A DNA stretch of 64,000 nt from Halosimplex rubrum (GCF_013415885.1 NZ_CP058910.1:1984001-2048000), one strand, 5' to 3'; positions 43,098-52,088 are shown, counted from the first letter of the stretch. Numbers and translations are program-made. Notes: generated from the sequence alone by a model not told the origin.

Positions 43098-44546
43098 ATG
43101 ATTACGGGCAGCGAGATGGCCGTGGTCGACGAGAACGCCGCGGCGATGGGGGTCCCGCGCAAGCAGTTGATGGAGTCGAGCGGGCACGCGGTCGCGCGCG
43201 CGGTCCGCGAGGTCGTCGACGCCGGCGCGAGCGTCCGCGTCGTCGCCGGCCGGGGGAACAACGGCGGCGACGCCTTCGTCGCGGTCCGCTTTCTCGACGA
43301 CCTCGACGTGACGACCAGCCTGCTGGGTCGCCCCGAGACCATCGCGACCGACATCGCCCGCGAGAACTGGGACGCGCTCGCGGTCGGCGAGTACGACACG
43401 GAGACCGTCCGCGACTCCGCCGGCTTCGAACTGGACGGGCCCGACGTGGTCGTCGACGCGATGCTCGGGACCGGCATCGCGGGCGACCTGCGCGAACCCG
43501 AACGAACCGCGGCCGCGGCGATCAACGACAGCGACGCGACCGTCGTCTCCGTCGACGTCCCCTCTGGGACGAACGCCGAGACGGGCGAGCTGGCCGACAC
43601 CGCCGTCGAGGCCGACCGCGTGGTCACGTTCCACGACACCAAACCCGGGCTGGCCGCCCTCGACGCCGAGGTGACCGTCGCGGACATCGGTATCCCCGCG
43701 GCCGCCGAGCGGTTCGTCGAACGTGGCGACCTCGCTCGCCTCGACGACCGCGACCCGGGCAGTCACAAGGGCCAGAACGGCGAGGTGCTCGTCGTCGGTG
43801 GCGGCCCCTACGCCGGCGCGCCCGCGCTCTCGGCGAAGGCCGCGCTCCGCGCCGGCGCGGATCTGGTCCGCGTCGCCTGTCCGATGGTCGTCGGTCGCGA
43901 GCTCCAGGGGTTCGGCGAGGACCTGATCGTCCGCCCCTACCAGGGCAAACAGCTCGAACCCAAACAGGTGGGCTTTCTCCTCCAGATGGCCCGCCACCAC
44001 GACACCGTCGTCATCGGCCCCGGTCTCGGCGACGAAGACGAGACCCTGGAGGCCGTCGAGGGGATCCTCTCCGGGTACTCGGGGACGGCCGTCGTCGACG
44101 CCGACGCCCTCTCGCGCGTTCCGAAGGTCGACACGGAGGCCGACCTGATCTGCACGCCCCATCAGGGGGAGTTCGCCGAGATGGGCGGGCGCGTCACTGA
44201 CGACTGGGAGGAACGGACCGACATCGTCGAGCGATTCGCCGCGGATCTGGACCAGACGGTCCTCGTGAAGGGCGAGTACGACGTGGTCTCCGACGGCGAG
44301 ACGACCCGGGTCAACCGTACCGGCAACGCCGGCATGACGGTCGGCGGCACCGGCGACGTACTCGCCGGGATCACCGCCGCGCTCGCGGCGACCCAGGAGC
44401 CGGTCCACGCCGCCGCGATGGCCGCCTACGCCAACGGCGAGGCGGGCGACCGCGTCTACGAGCGCCGAAACAACGGCCTCGTCGCCACCGACCTCCACGA
44501 GGAGATCCCGAGCGTCCTCTGGACCGACCGAGGTGGCGAGGCGTGA
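43098..44546 (+). CDS. nnr: Bifunctional NAD(P)HX repair enzyme (epimerase plus dehydratase)
   Basis: A 482-residue fusion. The N-terminal YjeF_N epimerase domain (about 1-215) has RVVAGRGNNGGDAFVAVRFL and VVDAMLGTGIAGDLREP. The C-terminal ADP/ATP-dependent dehydratase (about 225-480) has SHKGQNGEVLVVGGGPYAGA, VIGPGLG, CTPHQGEFAEM and the kinase-fold motif GTGDVLAGITAALA. Together they repair hydrated NADH and NADPH. The stop overlaps the GTG start of moaC (GTGA), tying the two genes together. Length is normal for bacterial and archaeal Nnr. Confidence 0.95.
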   Translation: MITGSEMAVVDENAAAMGVPRKQLMESSGHAVARAVREVVDAGASVRVVAGRGNNGGDAFVAVRFLDDLDVTTSLLGRPETIATDIARENWDALAVGEYDTETVRDSAGFELDGPDVVVDAMLGTGIAGDLREPERTAAAAINDSDATVVSVDVPSGTNAETGELADTAVEADRVVTFHDTKPGLAALDAEVTVADIGIPAAAERFVERGDLARLDDRDPGSHKGQNGEVLVVGGGPYAGAPALSAKAALRAGADLVRVACPMVVGRELQGFGEDLIVRPYQGKQLEPKQVGFLLQMARHHDTVVIGPGLGDEDETLEAVEGILSGYSGTAVVDADALSRVPKVDTEADLICTPHQGEFAEMGGRVTDDWEERTDIVERFAADLDQTVLVKGEYDVVSDGETTRVNRTGNAGMTVGGTGDVLAGITAALAATQEPVHAAAMAAYANGEAGDRVYERRNNGLVATDLHEEIPSVLWTDRGGEA

Positions 44547-45076
44547 GTGGCGGCGGAGAGGGGGACGACAGTGGGTCCGACGGAGCCGACTCCGCGTCGG
44601 CGGCCGACCTCACTCACACCGACGAGTCGGGCGAGACGCAGATGGTCGACGTGGGGGACAAGGCCGACACCGCCCGCCGCGCCGTCGCGCGCGGGACCAT
44701 CCGCCTGCAGTCCGCCACCGTCGACGCCGTCCGCGAGAACGCGATCGGCAAGGGCGGCGTGCTCGCGACTGCCCGGATCGGCGCGATCCAGGCGGTCAAA
44801 CACACCTGGGAGACGATCCCGATGTGTCACCAGATCCCGATCACGAACGTCGACACCGACTTCGCCCTCGGCGACGAGACCGTCGAACTCACCGTCGCCG
44901 TCGAGACGACCGGCAAGACCGGTTGCGAGATGGAGGCCCTGGAGGGGACCACGACCGGGCTCAACGTCGTCTGGGACATGGTGAAGTCGGCGGAGAAGGA
45001 CGCCGACGGCGACTACCCCGAGACGGCGATCGAGTCGGTCGAGGTCGTCGAGAAGACGAAGCGACCGCTGGAGTGA
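44543..45076 (+). CDS. moaC: Cyclic pyranopterin monophosphate synthase MoaC
   Basis: A 177-residue enzyme of molybdenum cofactor synthesis. After a Gly/Asp/Ser-rich haloarchaeal tail of about 22 residues comes LTHTDESGETQMVDVGDK, then KGGVLATARIGAIQAVKHTW, PMCHQIPITNV, and the catalytic KTGCEMEALEGTTTGLNVVWDM. It converts the MoaA product into cyclic pyranopterin monophosphate. GTG start at 44543 overlaps the nnr stop by four bases. Cytoplasmic, hexameric in relatives. Confidence 0.95.
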   Translation: MSGGGEGDDSGSDGADSASAADLTHTDESGETQMVDVGDKADTARRAVARGTIRLQSATVDAVRENAIGKGGVLATARIGAIQAVKHTWETIPMCHQIPITNVDTDFALGDETVELTVAVETTGKTGCEMEALEGTTTGLNVVWDMVKSAEKDADGDYPETAIESVEVVEKTKRPLE

Positions 45077-45162
45077 CCGCCGGCCGCTGTCGAGAGGCGG
45101 TCGTAACTGGGCCCGAGTGTTCAAGTACGGGAACGCGACCAGCCCGTAGTATGCGCTGAGAC

Positions 45163-45207
45163 CCGCCGCGCGGCGGCCAGCGGTCGCGCGACGCGACCGC
45201 CGCGCGG
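45163..45207. repeat. Strong palindromic stem-loop between moaC and the alcohol dehydrogenase gene
   Basis: Outer arms CCGCGCGGCGG (45166-45176) and CCGCCGCGCGG (45197-45207) are perfect reverse complements. A second perfect stem, CGGTCGCG (45181-45188) with CGCGACCG (45192-45199), lies inside and shares three bases with the outer right arm, so the two stems partly compete. The 220-base gap holds no other open frame. It may be a terminator for nnr-moaC, a regulatory fold or a small RNA. Confidence 0.6.
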
Positions 45208-45298
45208 ACTCCGCAGACGCGTCGCCTGCTCGCCACGGAACCCCGGGTCGTTCACCGGGTTCCGCCCACTTTTCACGGTCGTAGCCGTGTGTCCGACC

Positions 45299-46345
45299 AT
45301 GCGCGCAGCAGTCTACCACGGCGAACGGGACGTACGCGTCGAGGACGTCGAGCGACCCGAGATCGAGGACCCGGGCGACGCGCTCGTACGCGTGACCCAC
45401 ACGGCCGTCTGCGGCTCCGATCTGTGGCCCTACCGCGGACAGAGCGACCGTGACACCCCCTCGCGTATCGGCCACGAGCCGATGGGGATCGTCGAGGAGG
45501 TGGGTGAGGACGTGCGGAGCGTCCAGCCCGGCGACCGCGTCTTCGCACCGTTCGTCGTCAGCTGCGGCGAGTGCGAGTTCTGTCGCCGCGGACTCCACAC
45601 CTCCTGCGTGAACGGCGACGGCTGGGGCGGGGACAACGGCGGCGCACAGGGCGAGTACGTCCGCGCTCCCCACGCCGACGGGACCCTCGTTCGGATCCCC
45701 GACCGCTACGCCGACGACGAGGACTCCCTGCAAGCGGCCCTACCACTGACCGACGTGATGGGCACCGGCCACCACGCGGCGGTCAGCGCCGGCGTCGCGG
45801 CCGGCGACACTTGCGTCGTCGTCGGCGACGGCGCCGTCGGCCTCTGTGGCGTCCTCGCCGCGCGGCGACTCGGCGCCTCGCGGATCATCGCCGTGGGCCA
45901 CCACGCCGACCGGCTCGACATCGCCGAGGAGTTCGGCGCGACCGAGACCGTCCTCGAAGGCGACGGCGGGGTCGACGACGCTGCCGAACACGTCGCCGAT
46001 ATCACGGGCGGCGGCGCCGAGCACGTCCTGGAGTGCGTCGGCGCCGCGGGCGCGATGGAGACGGCCGTCGGCGCCGCTCGCCCCGGCGGCACCGTCGGGT
46101 ACGTCGGCGTCCCCCACGGCATGGGCGACGGCCTCGATCTCTTCCCCTTCTTCGGCGACAACGTCACCCTGTCGGGCGGCATCGCGCCGGTCCGCGCCTA
46201 CGCCGACGAGCTGCTCGCGGACGTGCTCGGCGGCACGCTCGACCCCTCACCGATCTTCACGAAGACCGTCTCGCTCGACGATATCGCAGACGGCTACCGC
46301 GCGATGGACGAGCGCGAGGCGATCAAGGTGCTCGTGAAGCCGTAA
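45299..46345 (+). CDS. Zinc-dependent medium-chain alcohol/sugar dehydrogenase
   Basis: A 348-residue MDR enzyme. Catalytic zinc ligands: Cys in HTAVCGSDLWPYRG (near residue 38) and the HEP motif in RIGHEPMGIVEEVG. Structural zinc loop: SCGECEFCRRGLHTSC. The NAD(P) fold has CVVVGDGAVGLCGVLAARRLGA, and GHHADR after strand two (no Asp) suits NADP. The C-terminus IADGYRAMDEREAIKVLVKP is typical. Substrate is uncertain (alcohol, threonine or sugar). ATG 45299 is chosen over an upstream in-frame start at 45287. Confidence 0.9.
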   Translation: MRAAVYHGERDVRVEDVERPEIEDPGDALVRVTHTAVCGSDLWPYRGQSDRDTPSRIGHEPMGIVEEVGEDVRSVQPGDRVFAPFVVSCGECEFCRRGLHTSCVNGDGWGGDNGGAQGEYVRAPHADGTLVRIPDRYADDEDSLQAALPLTDVMGTGHHAAVSAGVAAGDTCVVVGDGAVGLCGVLAARRLGASRIIAVGHHADRLDIAEEFGATETVLEGDGGVDDAAEHVADITGGGAEHVLECVGAAGAMETAVGAARPGGTVGYVGVPHGMGDGLDLFPFFGDNVTLSGGIAPVRAYADELLADVLGGTLDPSPIFTKTVSLDDIADGYRAMDEREAIKVLVKP

Positions 46346-46410
46346 CCGGTCCGAACGGGAGGCTCGACCGGGCCGGTAGACCGACAAGCCTCCCGCCCGT
46401 CGGTCAGGAT

Positions 46411-46866
46411 ATGCCGAACATCAGCGAGACGTACCTGGAGAACCGCTGGCGCGTCCAGCCGAACCACGCCAACAACTACGGCACCGTCCACGGCGGCAAC
46501 GTCATGAAGTGGATGGACGAACTCGGCGCGATGTCGGCGATGCGCTTCGCCGGCGAACCCTGTGTCACCGCCTCGATCGACCGCATGGACTTCCACCGGC
46601 CGATCCCCACCGGCGAGGTGGCCGTCATCGAGTCGTTCGTCTTCGACGAGGGCCGTTCCAGCGTCAACGTCCACCTCCGCGCGACCCGTGAGAACCCCCG
46701 GACCGGCGAGCAGGAGATGACCACCGAGTCGCAGTTCGTCTTCGTCGCCATCGACGAGGACGGCTCGCCGGTTCCCGTCCCGGACCTGACCGTCGAGGGC
46801 GAGCGCTGCCGGGAACTCCGCGAGCGCGCGCTCGCCTGGCGGGAGGCGAACGACGGAGAGCACTGA
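46411..46866 (+). CDS. Acyl-CoA thioesterase (hotdog fold)
   Basis: A 151-residue single hotdog domain. It begins MPNISETYLENRWRVQPNHA, with the catalytic segment NNYGTVHGGNVMKWMDELGA (Asn and His, then Asp near residue 37). It continues with VTASIDRMDFHRPIPTGEVA and the long strand FVFDEGRSSVNVHLRATREN. This matches the cytosolic YciA/BFIT-type acyl-CoA hydrolases. It cleaves acyl-CoA to free acid and CoA. ATG 46411 follows 65 bases after the dehydrogenase stop. Confidence 0.9.
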   Translation: MPNISETYLENRWRVQPNHANNYGTVHGGNVMKWMDELGAMSAMRFAGEPCVTASIDRMDFHRPIPTGEVAVIESFVFDEGRSSVNVHLRATRENPRTGEQEMTTESQFVFVAIDEDGSPVPVPDLTVEGERCRELRERALAWREANDGEH

Positions 46867-46890
46867 CTCGCTGCCCGGCACCCCCCCGCT

Positions 46891-48201
46891 TCAGGCCGAG
46901 GCCCCGACGAGTTCGCCCGCCTTCGAGCGCGAGCGCTCGACGACCGCGGGGCGAGCCTCGAACTCGATGACGACTTGGTCGCCGTAGTCGACCGAGTCGA
47001 CCTGGGCGTTGTCGTGGATCCACGAGACGACCGACATCGTGTCGTCGGTCATCGGCAGGACGAGCCGCTCGCGCTCGTAATCGGGAAGCTCCGCGTGGAT
47101 CCGTTCGCGGAGGTCGTCGACGCGTTCGCCGGTCCGGGCCGACACCGCGACCGGGTTGGGCGCCAGCGCCGACAGCGCCTCGCGCTTGCGCTGGACCTCT
47201 TCGGCGTCGACCGTGTCGACCTTGTTCAGCACCGTCACGATGGGCGCTTCGTTACGCTCGGCGAGCGTGTCGTGACACGTGACGAGCTTCTCGCGGATCT
47301 CCTCGACCGGCTCGCTCACGTCGACGACCAACAGGACGAGATCCGCCCGGTAGACCGAGTCCAGCGTCGACTTGAACGACTCGACGAGCCAGTGGGGCAG
47401 GTCCGAGATGAACCCGACGGTGTCGGTCACGAGCACGTCCCGCTGGTCCATGTCCGCTCGCCGGGTCGTCGTCCCGAGCGTCGTGAACAGCCGGTCTTCG
47501 GACTCGGCGGTCGCGTCCAGGTCGGGGTGGAGGTCCTCGTTCTCGTCCACGTCGACGTCCTCGGCGAGCCGGCGGAGCAGCGTCGACTTCCCGGCGTTCG
47601 TGTAGCCGGCAAGCGCCACCAGGTCGAACCCGGACTCGCGGCGCTGCGCGCGGCGGTGTTCCTCGGTCTCCTCGATCCGTTCGAGTTCGTCTCGGATGCG
47701 GGAGATCTGGGCTTTGATGTCCCGCTCGCGGCTCTCGTCGTACTCGCCTAGCCCCATGAACCCCGGCCGCTCGTCGCGCCGGGCGAGGCTGGCCTTGGCC
47801 TCTGCGCGCGGGAGTTCGTACCGCAGCTCCGCGAGCTCGACCTGTAGCTGGGCCTTGCGGGTCTGGGCACGTTGGCCGAAGATCTCGAGGATGAGCCGGA
47901 AGCGGTCGACCAGTTTGACTCCCTCTGGGAGTTCGTTGCCGATGTTGTACGTCTGATACGGCCCGAGCTGGTTGTCGAAGACGACGACCGTCGCCTCCGT
48001 CTCCGCAACCGTGCGCGCGAGCGTGGCGACCTTCCCCTCCCCGATGTGGGTCGCCGGGTCCTCTTTCCTCGTCTGGGTCACCTCGCCGACCACGTCGTAG
48101 CCGGCCGCGCGCGCCAGATCGCGGATCTCCGTCGTGTCGGGCCGTCCGCTGTCGACGCGTTTGGCGACGACAGCCCGGCGGTGGGTTCCTGTCTCCGTCA
48201 C
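46891..48201 (-). CDS. hflX: GTPase HflX
   Basis: A 436-residue HflX. N-terminal domain with DPATHIGEGKVATLARTVAE and VVFDNQLGPYQTYNIGNELP, then a coiled-coil (about 120-185) with RYELPRAEAKASLARRDERP. The G domain has G1 GYTNAGKSTLL, G3 DTVGFISDLPHWLVESF and G4 NKVD. A small C-terminal domain follows. It binds the large ribosomal subunit and is linked to ribosome rescue in bacteria. GTG start at 48201 with GTTTAAATAC about 27 bases upstream. Length is typical. Confidence 0.95.
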   Translation of the reverse strand: MTETGTHRRAVVAKRVDSGRPDTTEIRDLARAAGYDVVGEVTQTRKEDPATHIGEGKVATLARTVAETEATVVVFDNQLGPYQTYNIGNELPEGVKLVDRFRLILEIFGQRAQTRKAQLQVELAELRYELPRAEAKASLARRDERPGFMGLGEYDESRERDIKAQISRIRDELERIEETEEHRRAQRRESGFDLVALAGYTNAGKSTLLRRLAEDVDVDENEDLHPDLDATAESEDRLFTTLGTTTRRADMDQRDVLVTDTVGFISDLPHWLVESFKSTLDSVYRADLVLLVVDVSEPVEEIREKLVTCHDTLAERNEAPIVTVLNKVDTVDAEEVQRKREALSALAPNPVAVSARTGERVDDLRERIHAELPDYERERLVLPMTDDTMSVVSWIHDNAQVDSVDYGDQVVIEFEARPAVVERSRSKAGELVGASA

Positions 48202-48222
48202 TCGCGCGTGGCTACGGCGCCC

Positions 48223-48234
48223 GCGTATTTAAAC
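48223..48234 (-). promoter_or_regulatory. TATA-like box for hflX
   Basis: Minus strand GTTTAAATACG, centred about 28 bases before the GTG start of hflX. It supports both the start choice and a leaderless message. The remaining 160 bases to the FUN14 gene hold its own CCTTATCC element near 48365. Confidence 0.55.
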
Positions 48235-48393
48235 TCTGGTCGGACGCGACGGCCGACCCCGGCGAACGGCTCCGACAGCCGTTCTCCCCAGATATCCGGG
48301 GCTACGTCGCCGCTCGCGTTCGAGTAAGTCGGGGTTACTCGACACGACCGGAGGGCACAAGAGCCTTATCCCGCGGTCGTTACCGGGACGGAT

Positions 48394-48723
48394 ATGGTAG
48401 ACATCGGCTTGCAACAGATCGGGCTGGAGCTGGGCTCGGGCGCGGTGATCGGGGGCCTGATCGGCTTCGCGGCCAAGAAAGTCGCGAAGATCATCGCGAT
48501 TCTGGTCGGCGTCGAACTCGCGCTGTTCAAGTTTCTGGAGTCGCAGGGCATCCTCGCCGTCGACTGGGAGCGCCTCTCCGCGGGGCTGGTCAACGCGAGC
48601 AGCGCCGCGACGGACGCCGCGACCGGGAGCCAGCCGCCGGGCATCGTCGTGAGCCTGCTGTCGGTCATCCCCGTCAGCGCCGGCTTCGCGGGCGGGTTCC
48701 TCGTCGGCTTCAAGAAGGGGTAG
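48394..48723 (+). CDS. FUN14 domain membrane protein
   Basis: A 109-residue protein with Gly-rich membrane helices: GSGAVIGGLIGFAAKKVAKI, then LVGVELALFKFLESQGILAV and a final SVIPVSAGFAGGFLVGFKKG. The FUN14 pattern (G-x-x-x-G near the start of helix one, Lys pair, and last helix ending FKKG) is clear. Eukaryotic FUNDC1 acts in mitophagy; the archaeal role is unknown. Upstream CCTTATCC about 30 bases before the ATG may serve as TATA box. Confidence 0.88.
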   Translation: MVDIGLQQIGLELGSGAVIGGLIGFAAKKVAKIIAILVGVELALFKFLESQGILAVDWERLSAGLVNASSAATDAATGSQPPGIVVSLLSVIPVSAGFAGGFLVGFKKG

Positions 48724-48827
48724 TCCGGCGGAGGCGGGCGAATTCGCGGTCGCGGATTTTCGACGAACGCCACTGGCCAGCAGCGCGGTCGCTGGTCGGT
48801 CGTGAGAGAGCGGAGGGCCGGTCCGGT

Positions 48828-49835
48828 TTACGGCGACTGACCGGAGCCGCCGGACGGACCGCTGCCCTGGGGCACGTCGTCGTCCTTGTCGCCGGAGACG
48901 AGGAACTCCAGGAGGTTGCCGGCGAACTGCTCGTTGTCCATGTCGTACAGCTCGGAGGACTTGAGGAAGGAGGTGTCGGCGACCAGCACCAGGTTGTCGT
49001 TCTGCGCGGCGACGGGGTACTGGCCCGCCTGCCGCCGTTCGAGGGTTCGCGTCCCGGAGATAGCGCGCATCCGGACCTGCGCGTCGTCGCCGGTCGAAAC
49101 GACGTAGCCGGCCGAGTCGAACGTGACGTTGGAGACGCCCTCGGTCAGCGCGCTCGACCCGTCGGGACTCGCGATGATGCTCTCGTAGTTGTTGTCGTTG
49201 CCGCCGTCCTCGATGTTGTAGAGGCCCTCGGTCCCCATCCGGAGGCCGAACTCGCCGACGAGGTCTTGAGCGCCGAAGCGGACCTGTGTGATCTGTGCGT
49301 TCAGGCCGCTCCCGACCGACAGCTGGGGCGGCTCGGCGAGCACGCCGATGCGGCCGCCGCCGTCGGCGTAGGCGGTCAGGCCCGCGATCTCGGCGTCGGA
49401 GAACGCGGCGGTCGGCTGGACGATCAGCACGGCGTCGTACTGACGCAGCGTCGCGTTGTAGCTGCTCTCGCCGAACCCGCCGTCGTCGCCGGCCGCGCTC
49501 GGCGTGAAGTCGACCTCGTGACCGGCCCGGGCCAGCGCCTCGACGAGCGGCGCCAGATCCGACTGGGAGTATCGGTTGCTGTGGTCGCTATCGACGAGAA
49601 CGCGCTTGCTCTCGCCGCCGCTGTCGAGCGATATCTCGCCGTCTTCGGGCGCGCTGGTCGCGAGCACGTTCTCCGGCGCGAACTGGCCGGGCGACTGTCC
49701 CTCTATCTCCTCACCGTCGGCCGGTCCCGCGGAGCCGGACCCGCCGAGGACGCCGAGGAGTGCCGTGCCCGCGAGGATGACCGCGATCACGACGACGAAG
49801 ACGCCGAGCGGTTTGAGTACCTCACTCGCTTTCAT
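48828..49835 (-). CDS. DUF4350 domain membrane-anchored protein
   Basis: A 335-residue protein with one N-terminal membrane helix (residues 10-32: GVFVVVIAVILAGTALLGVL), a Gly/Ser/Glu-rich linker and a Rossmann-like domain: VLVDSDHSNRYSQSDLAPLV, YDAVLIVQPTAAFSDAEIA, GRIGVLAEPP. This suits the DUF4350/GATase-like fold. The C-terminus is Gly/Ser/Asp-rich. It probably faces the outside. Its ATG (49835) overlaps the end of the upstream S49 peptidase gene by 14 bases, so the two are one operon and may act together at the membrane. Confidence 0.78.
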   Translation of the reverse strand: MKASEVLKPLGVFVVVIAVILAGTALLGVLGGSGSAGPADGEEIEGQSPGQFAPENVLATSAPEDGEISLDSGGESKRVLVDSDHSNRYSQSDLAPLVEALARAGHEVDFTPSAAGDDGGFGESSYNATLRQYDAVLIVQPTAAFSDAEIAGLTAYADGGGRIGVLAEPPQLSVGSGLNAQITQVRFGAQDLVGEFGLRMGTEGLYNIEDGGNDNNYESIIASPDGSSALTEGVSNVTFDSAGYVVSTGDDAQVRMRAISGTRTLERRQAGQYPVAAQNDNLVLVADTSFLKSSELYDMDNEQFAGNLLEFLVSGDKDDDVPQGSGPSGGSGQSP

Positions 49836-50784
49836 TGTTCACCTCCGGAGCGTCCTCGGTGACCGGGACGCCCCAGACCGCGTGGAACTCGTAGGGCTGC
49901 TGGAACTCCGTTCCCCCGTCGTCGGAGCCGTCGACGTAGACGACGTTCCCGTCCACCCTCGCGGGGTCTTCCGAGAGGACGATACTGCCGCCCGAGGGGC
50001 TGACGGGCTCGTTGTAGTCGACGTTGTACTGGTCGCCGTCGATGCCGTCCGCCCGCGTCGCGGCTTCCGCGATGGCCGAGTTGAGGTCGCCCATCTCGTC
50101 GGCGAAGCCGTTCCGGAGCGCAGCCGGGCCGATGTACGCCTCGCCGTGGGCGACGCCGCTCCGGTTCATCGAGAGGTTGGCGCCGCGGTGTTTCACGATC
50201 GTGTCGACGAAGGCGTTGTGGAGCGTCTCCATCTGCTCGCGCAGTTGGTCTTTCTCCGTCGTCGCCTTGTCCGGGCCCGTCCGAAGGTAGGCCTTGCTCT
50301 GGGCCTCGGACTGTTCGACCGTGCTCAGCGGCGCGCTGACGATGACGCCGATGGAGCCGACGGTCGAACTCGGTTTGACGAAGATCCGGTCGGCGGGCGC
50401 GATCCCGAAGTAGCCGCCGGAGGCGGCCGTCCCCTCGACGTAGGCGACGACCGGCATCTGCGCGGCGGTCCGGTTGACCGCGAGATAGAACTCCTCGCTC
50501 GACGCGACGGCGCCGCCGGGGCTGTCGATCCGCAACACGACCGCCTCGACGGACTCGTTGGTTCTCGCTTGTCTGAGGTCTTCCTTGATGTCGTTCACCG
50601 GGCCGGCGTCTGTCCCGGCCCGCAGCGTGATGACCGACACGGTCGGGTCCCCCGAGTCGCCCGAAGAGGACTGCGTGGCACTCCAGACGACTGGCGCGAG
50701 TACGGTGCCAATCAGGACGGCGACGACCACGACGATCACGTACAGCACCGTGGTCGTCTTGGTCGAATCGGTTCTATCCACCAT
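49822..50784 (-). CDS. sppA: Signal peptide peptidase SppA-like (S49 family)
   Basis: A 320-residue membrane-anchored serine protease of the short archaeal type. One membrane helix follows MVDRTDSTKTTTVLY. The ClpP-like core has AVVLRIDSPGGAVASSEEF, catalytic Ser in YVEGTAASGGYFGIAPADRI, and SSTVGSIGVIV. A Lys (about residue 195, in RTGPDKATTEKD) is the likely base. The S49 region is about residues 60-250, and a beta-rich C-terminal tail follows. It degrades membrane-inserted signal peptides or fragments. ATG 50784 is chosen over the in-frame start 50826. Confidence 0.88.
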   Translation of the reverse strand: MVDRTDSTKTTTVLYVIVVVVAVLIGTVLAPVVWSATQSSSGDSGDPTVSVITLRAGTDAGPVNDIKEDLRQARTNESVEAVVLRIDSPGGAVASSEEFYLAVNRTAAQMPVVAYVEGTAASGGYFGIAPADRIFVKPSSTVGSIGVIVSAPLSTVEQSEAQSKAYLRTGPDKATTEKDQLREQMETLHNAFVDTIVKHRGANLSMNRSGVAHGEAYIGPAALRNGFADEMGDLNSAIAEAATRADGIDGDQYNVDYNEPVSPSGGSIVLSEDPARVDGNVVYVDGSDDGGTEFQQPYEFHAVWGVPVTEDAPEVNNESE

Positions 50785-50950
50785 ACACCTCGGGGAACGG
50801 ACGACCCCCTCATGAAGGTTGGTCAATCTAAAACTCCGTTTGACATACGTGCCGGCCGAGACCGACTGGCGCAGTAGCGGCCCGTCCGCTTCGGTCTCGG
50901 CGGTAGCCGCGGCCTACTGCGGTTCGGCGACGCTCGACCGGTCGGGGCCG

Positions 50951-51661
50951 CTACTCTTCGACCAGGCGCTCGGCGCGCTCGCGGTCGGCTGGCGTGTTGA
51001 CGTTGACCCGCTGGCCGGCGAACGCCACCGTCTCGACGCGGCGCTCGGCACGCAGGAAGAGGTCGATCGCGTCGGTCAGTTCGTACTCCCCGCGGTCCGA
51101 GGGCTGGACGAGGTGACAGGCGTGGAAGATGTCCGGGGAGAAGCCGAACAGCCCCGTCAGCACCTGCGTCGACGGCGGGTTCGACGGTTTCTCGACGACC
51201 GCGTCGAGGCGCCCGTCGTCGTCGGTGACGAACACGCCCGTGTCCGCGGCCTCGTCCCGGGAGACGTCGTCGACGAGCAGCGTCGCGTCCACGCCGTCGG
51301 TCCGCTGGCGTTCGACTACCTCGCCGAGGTTCCCCGTCATCACGTTGTCGGCGTTGAACACGAGGAAGTCCTCGTCGATCTCCGTTTCGGCGCGCAGGAC
51401 GGCGTCGGCCAGGCCCTTCGGTTCGCGCTGGTGGACGTACGTGATCGGGACGCCGTCGAACGCGTCGCCGTAGCGGTCGATGATCGCCTCCTTCCGGTGG
51501 CCGACGACGATCACGAACTCCGTGACGCCCAGCGCGGCCAGTTCGTCGAGCCCGTGGGAGAGCAACGGGCGGTCGCCGACCGGGACGAGCGGCTTCGGCC
51601 GGTCCTCGGTGTGCGGCCGGAGGCGCGTGCCGCGCCCGGCCGCCGGGATGACTGCTTTCAT
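50951..51661 (-). CDS. Sugar-1-phosphate nucleotidyltransferase
   Basis: A 236-residue enzyme. Nucleotide motif MKAVIPAAGRGTRLRPHTED, Lys in RPKPLVPVGDRPLL, and metal-binding LVFNADNVMTGN (Asp near residue 100). The later VVEKPSNPPSTQVLTGLFGF matches glucose-1-phosphate thymidylyl/uridylyltransferases such as haloarchaeal AglF-like proteins. It would make an NDP-sugar for glycosylation or polysaccharide. No left-handed beta-helix follows, so it is a single-domain enzyme. No glycosyltransferase genes are next to it. Confidence 0.88.
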   Translation of the reverse strand: MKAVIPAAGRGTRLRPHTEDRPKPLVPVGDRPLLSHGLDELAALGVTEFVIVVGHRKEAIIDRYGDAFDGVPITYVHQREPKGLADAVLRAETEIDEDFLVFNADNVMTGNLGEVVERQRTDGVDATLLVDDVSRDEAADTGVFVTDDDGRLDAVVEKPSNPPSTQVLTGLFGFSPDIFHACHLVQPSDRGEYELTDAIDLFLRAERRVETVAFAGQRVNVNTPADRERAERLVEE

Positions 51662-51800
51662 CTGGTCTCGTTCGACCGCACGCTACCCGCCCACTAAACG
51701 GTGCCGCGGCCGCCGGATCCGCGACGGCGCCGTCCGCAGTCGCGCCGCACGCGTTCGCACCGCTCTCGACCGGCCTCGCCGAGCCGCTCCAGTGGTCGCG

Positions 51801-52088
51801 TCAGAAGATATCTTCGAGCGCTTGGAGTCGCGCGGTCAGGTCGTCGATGCCGTCGTTCATCCGGACGACGCGCTCGCCGAGCCCGTCGGCGGGGATCGCC
51901 CCGTTGGGCGTCGGCTCGATCAGTTCGTCGTCCTCCAGCATCCGCAGCGAGTACCGCACCTTGTGCTCGGGCACGTCCGTCTCCTCGGACAGCCGGACGA
52001 TACCGATCGGTCCCGACTCGATCACCGCTTCCAGAATCCGCAGGTCCCGTTCCTCCTTCTCGACCTGTTTGGTCAGTCGTTCCACCAT
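51801..52088 (-). CDS. Winged helix transcription regulator (95 aa)
   Basis: Begins MVERLTKQVEKEERDLRILE, with the HTH at about residues 27-62: PIGIVRLSEETDVPEHKVRY, then SLRMLEDDELIEPTPNGAIP. The C-terminus is a leucine-containing helix that may pair in a dimer (VVRMNDGIDDLTARLQALED). Small single-wHTH proteins of this kind are common in haloarchaea; the regulon is unknown. An AT-richer block (ATTTATTACG, minus strand) lies about 30-40 bases upstream of the ATG. Confidence 0.8.
   Translation of the reverse strand: MVERLTKQVEKEERDLRILEAVIESGPIGIVRLSEETDVPEHKVRYSLRMLEDDELIEPTPNGAIPADGLGERVVRMNDGIDDLTARLQALEDIF

Noticed and set aside
45151-45159. Two-codon ATG-CGC-TGA leader in front of the palindrome after moaC
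   Set aside because: Too short to judge; no attenuator-type arrangement with the downstream gene can be shown.
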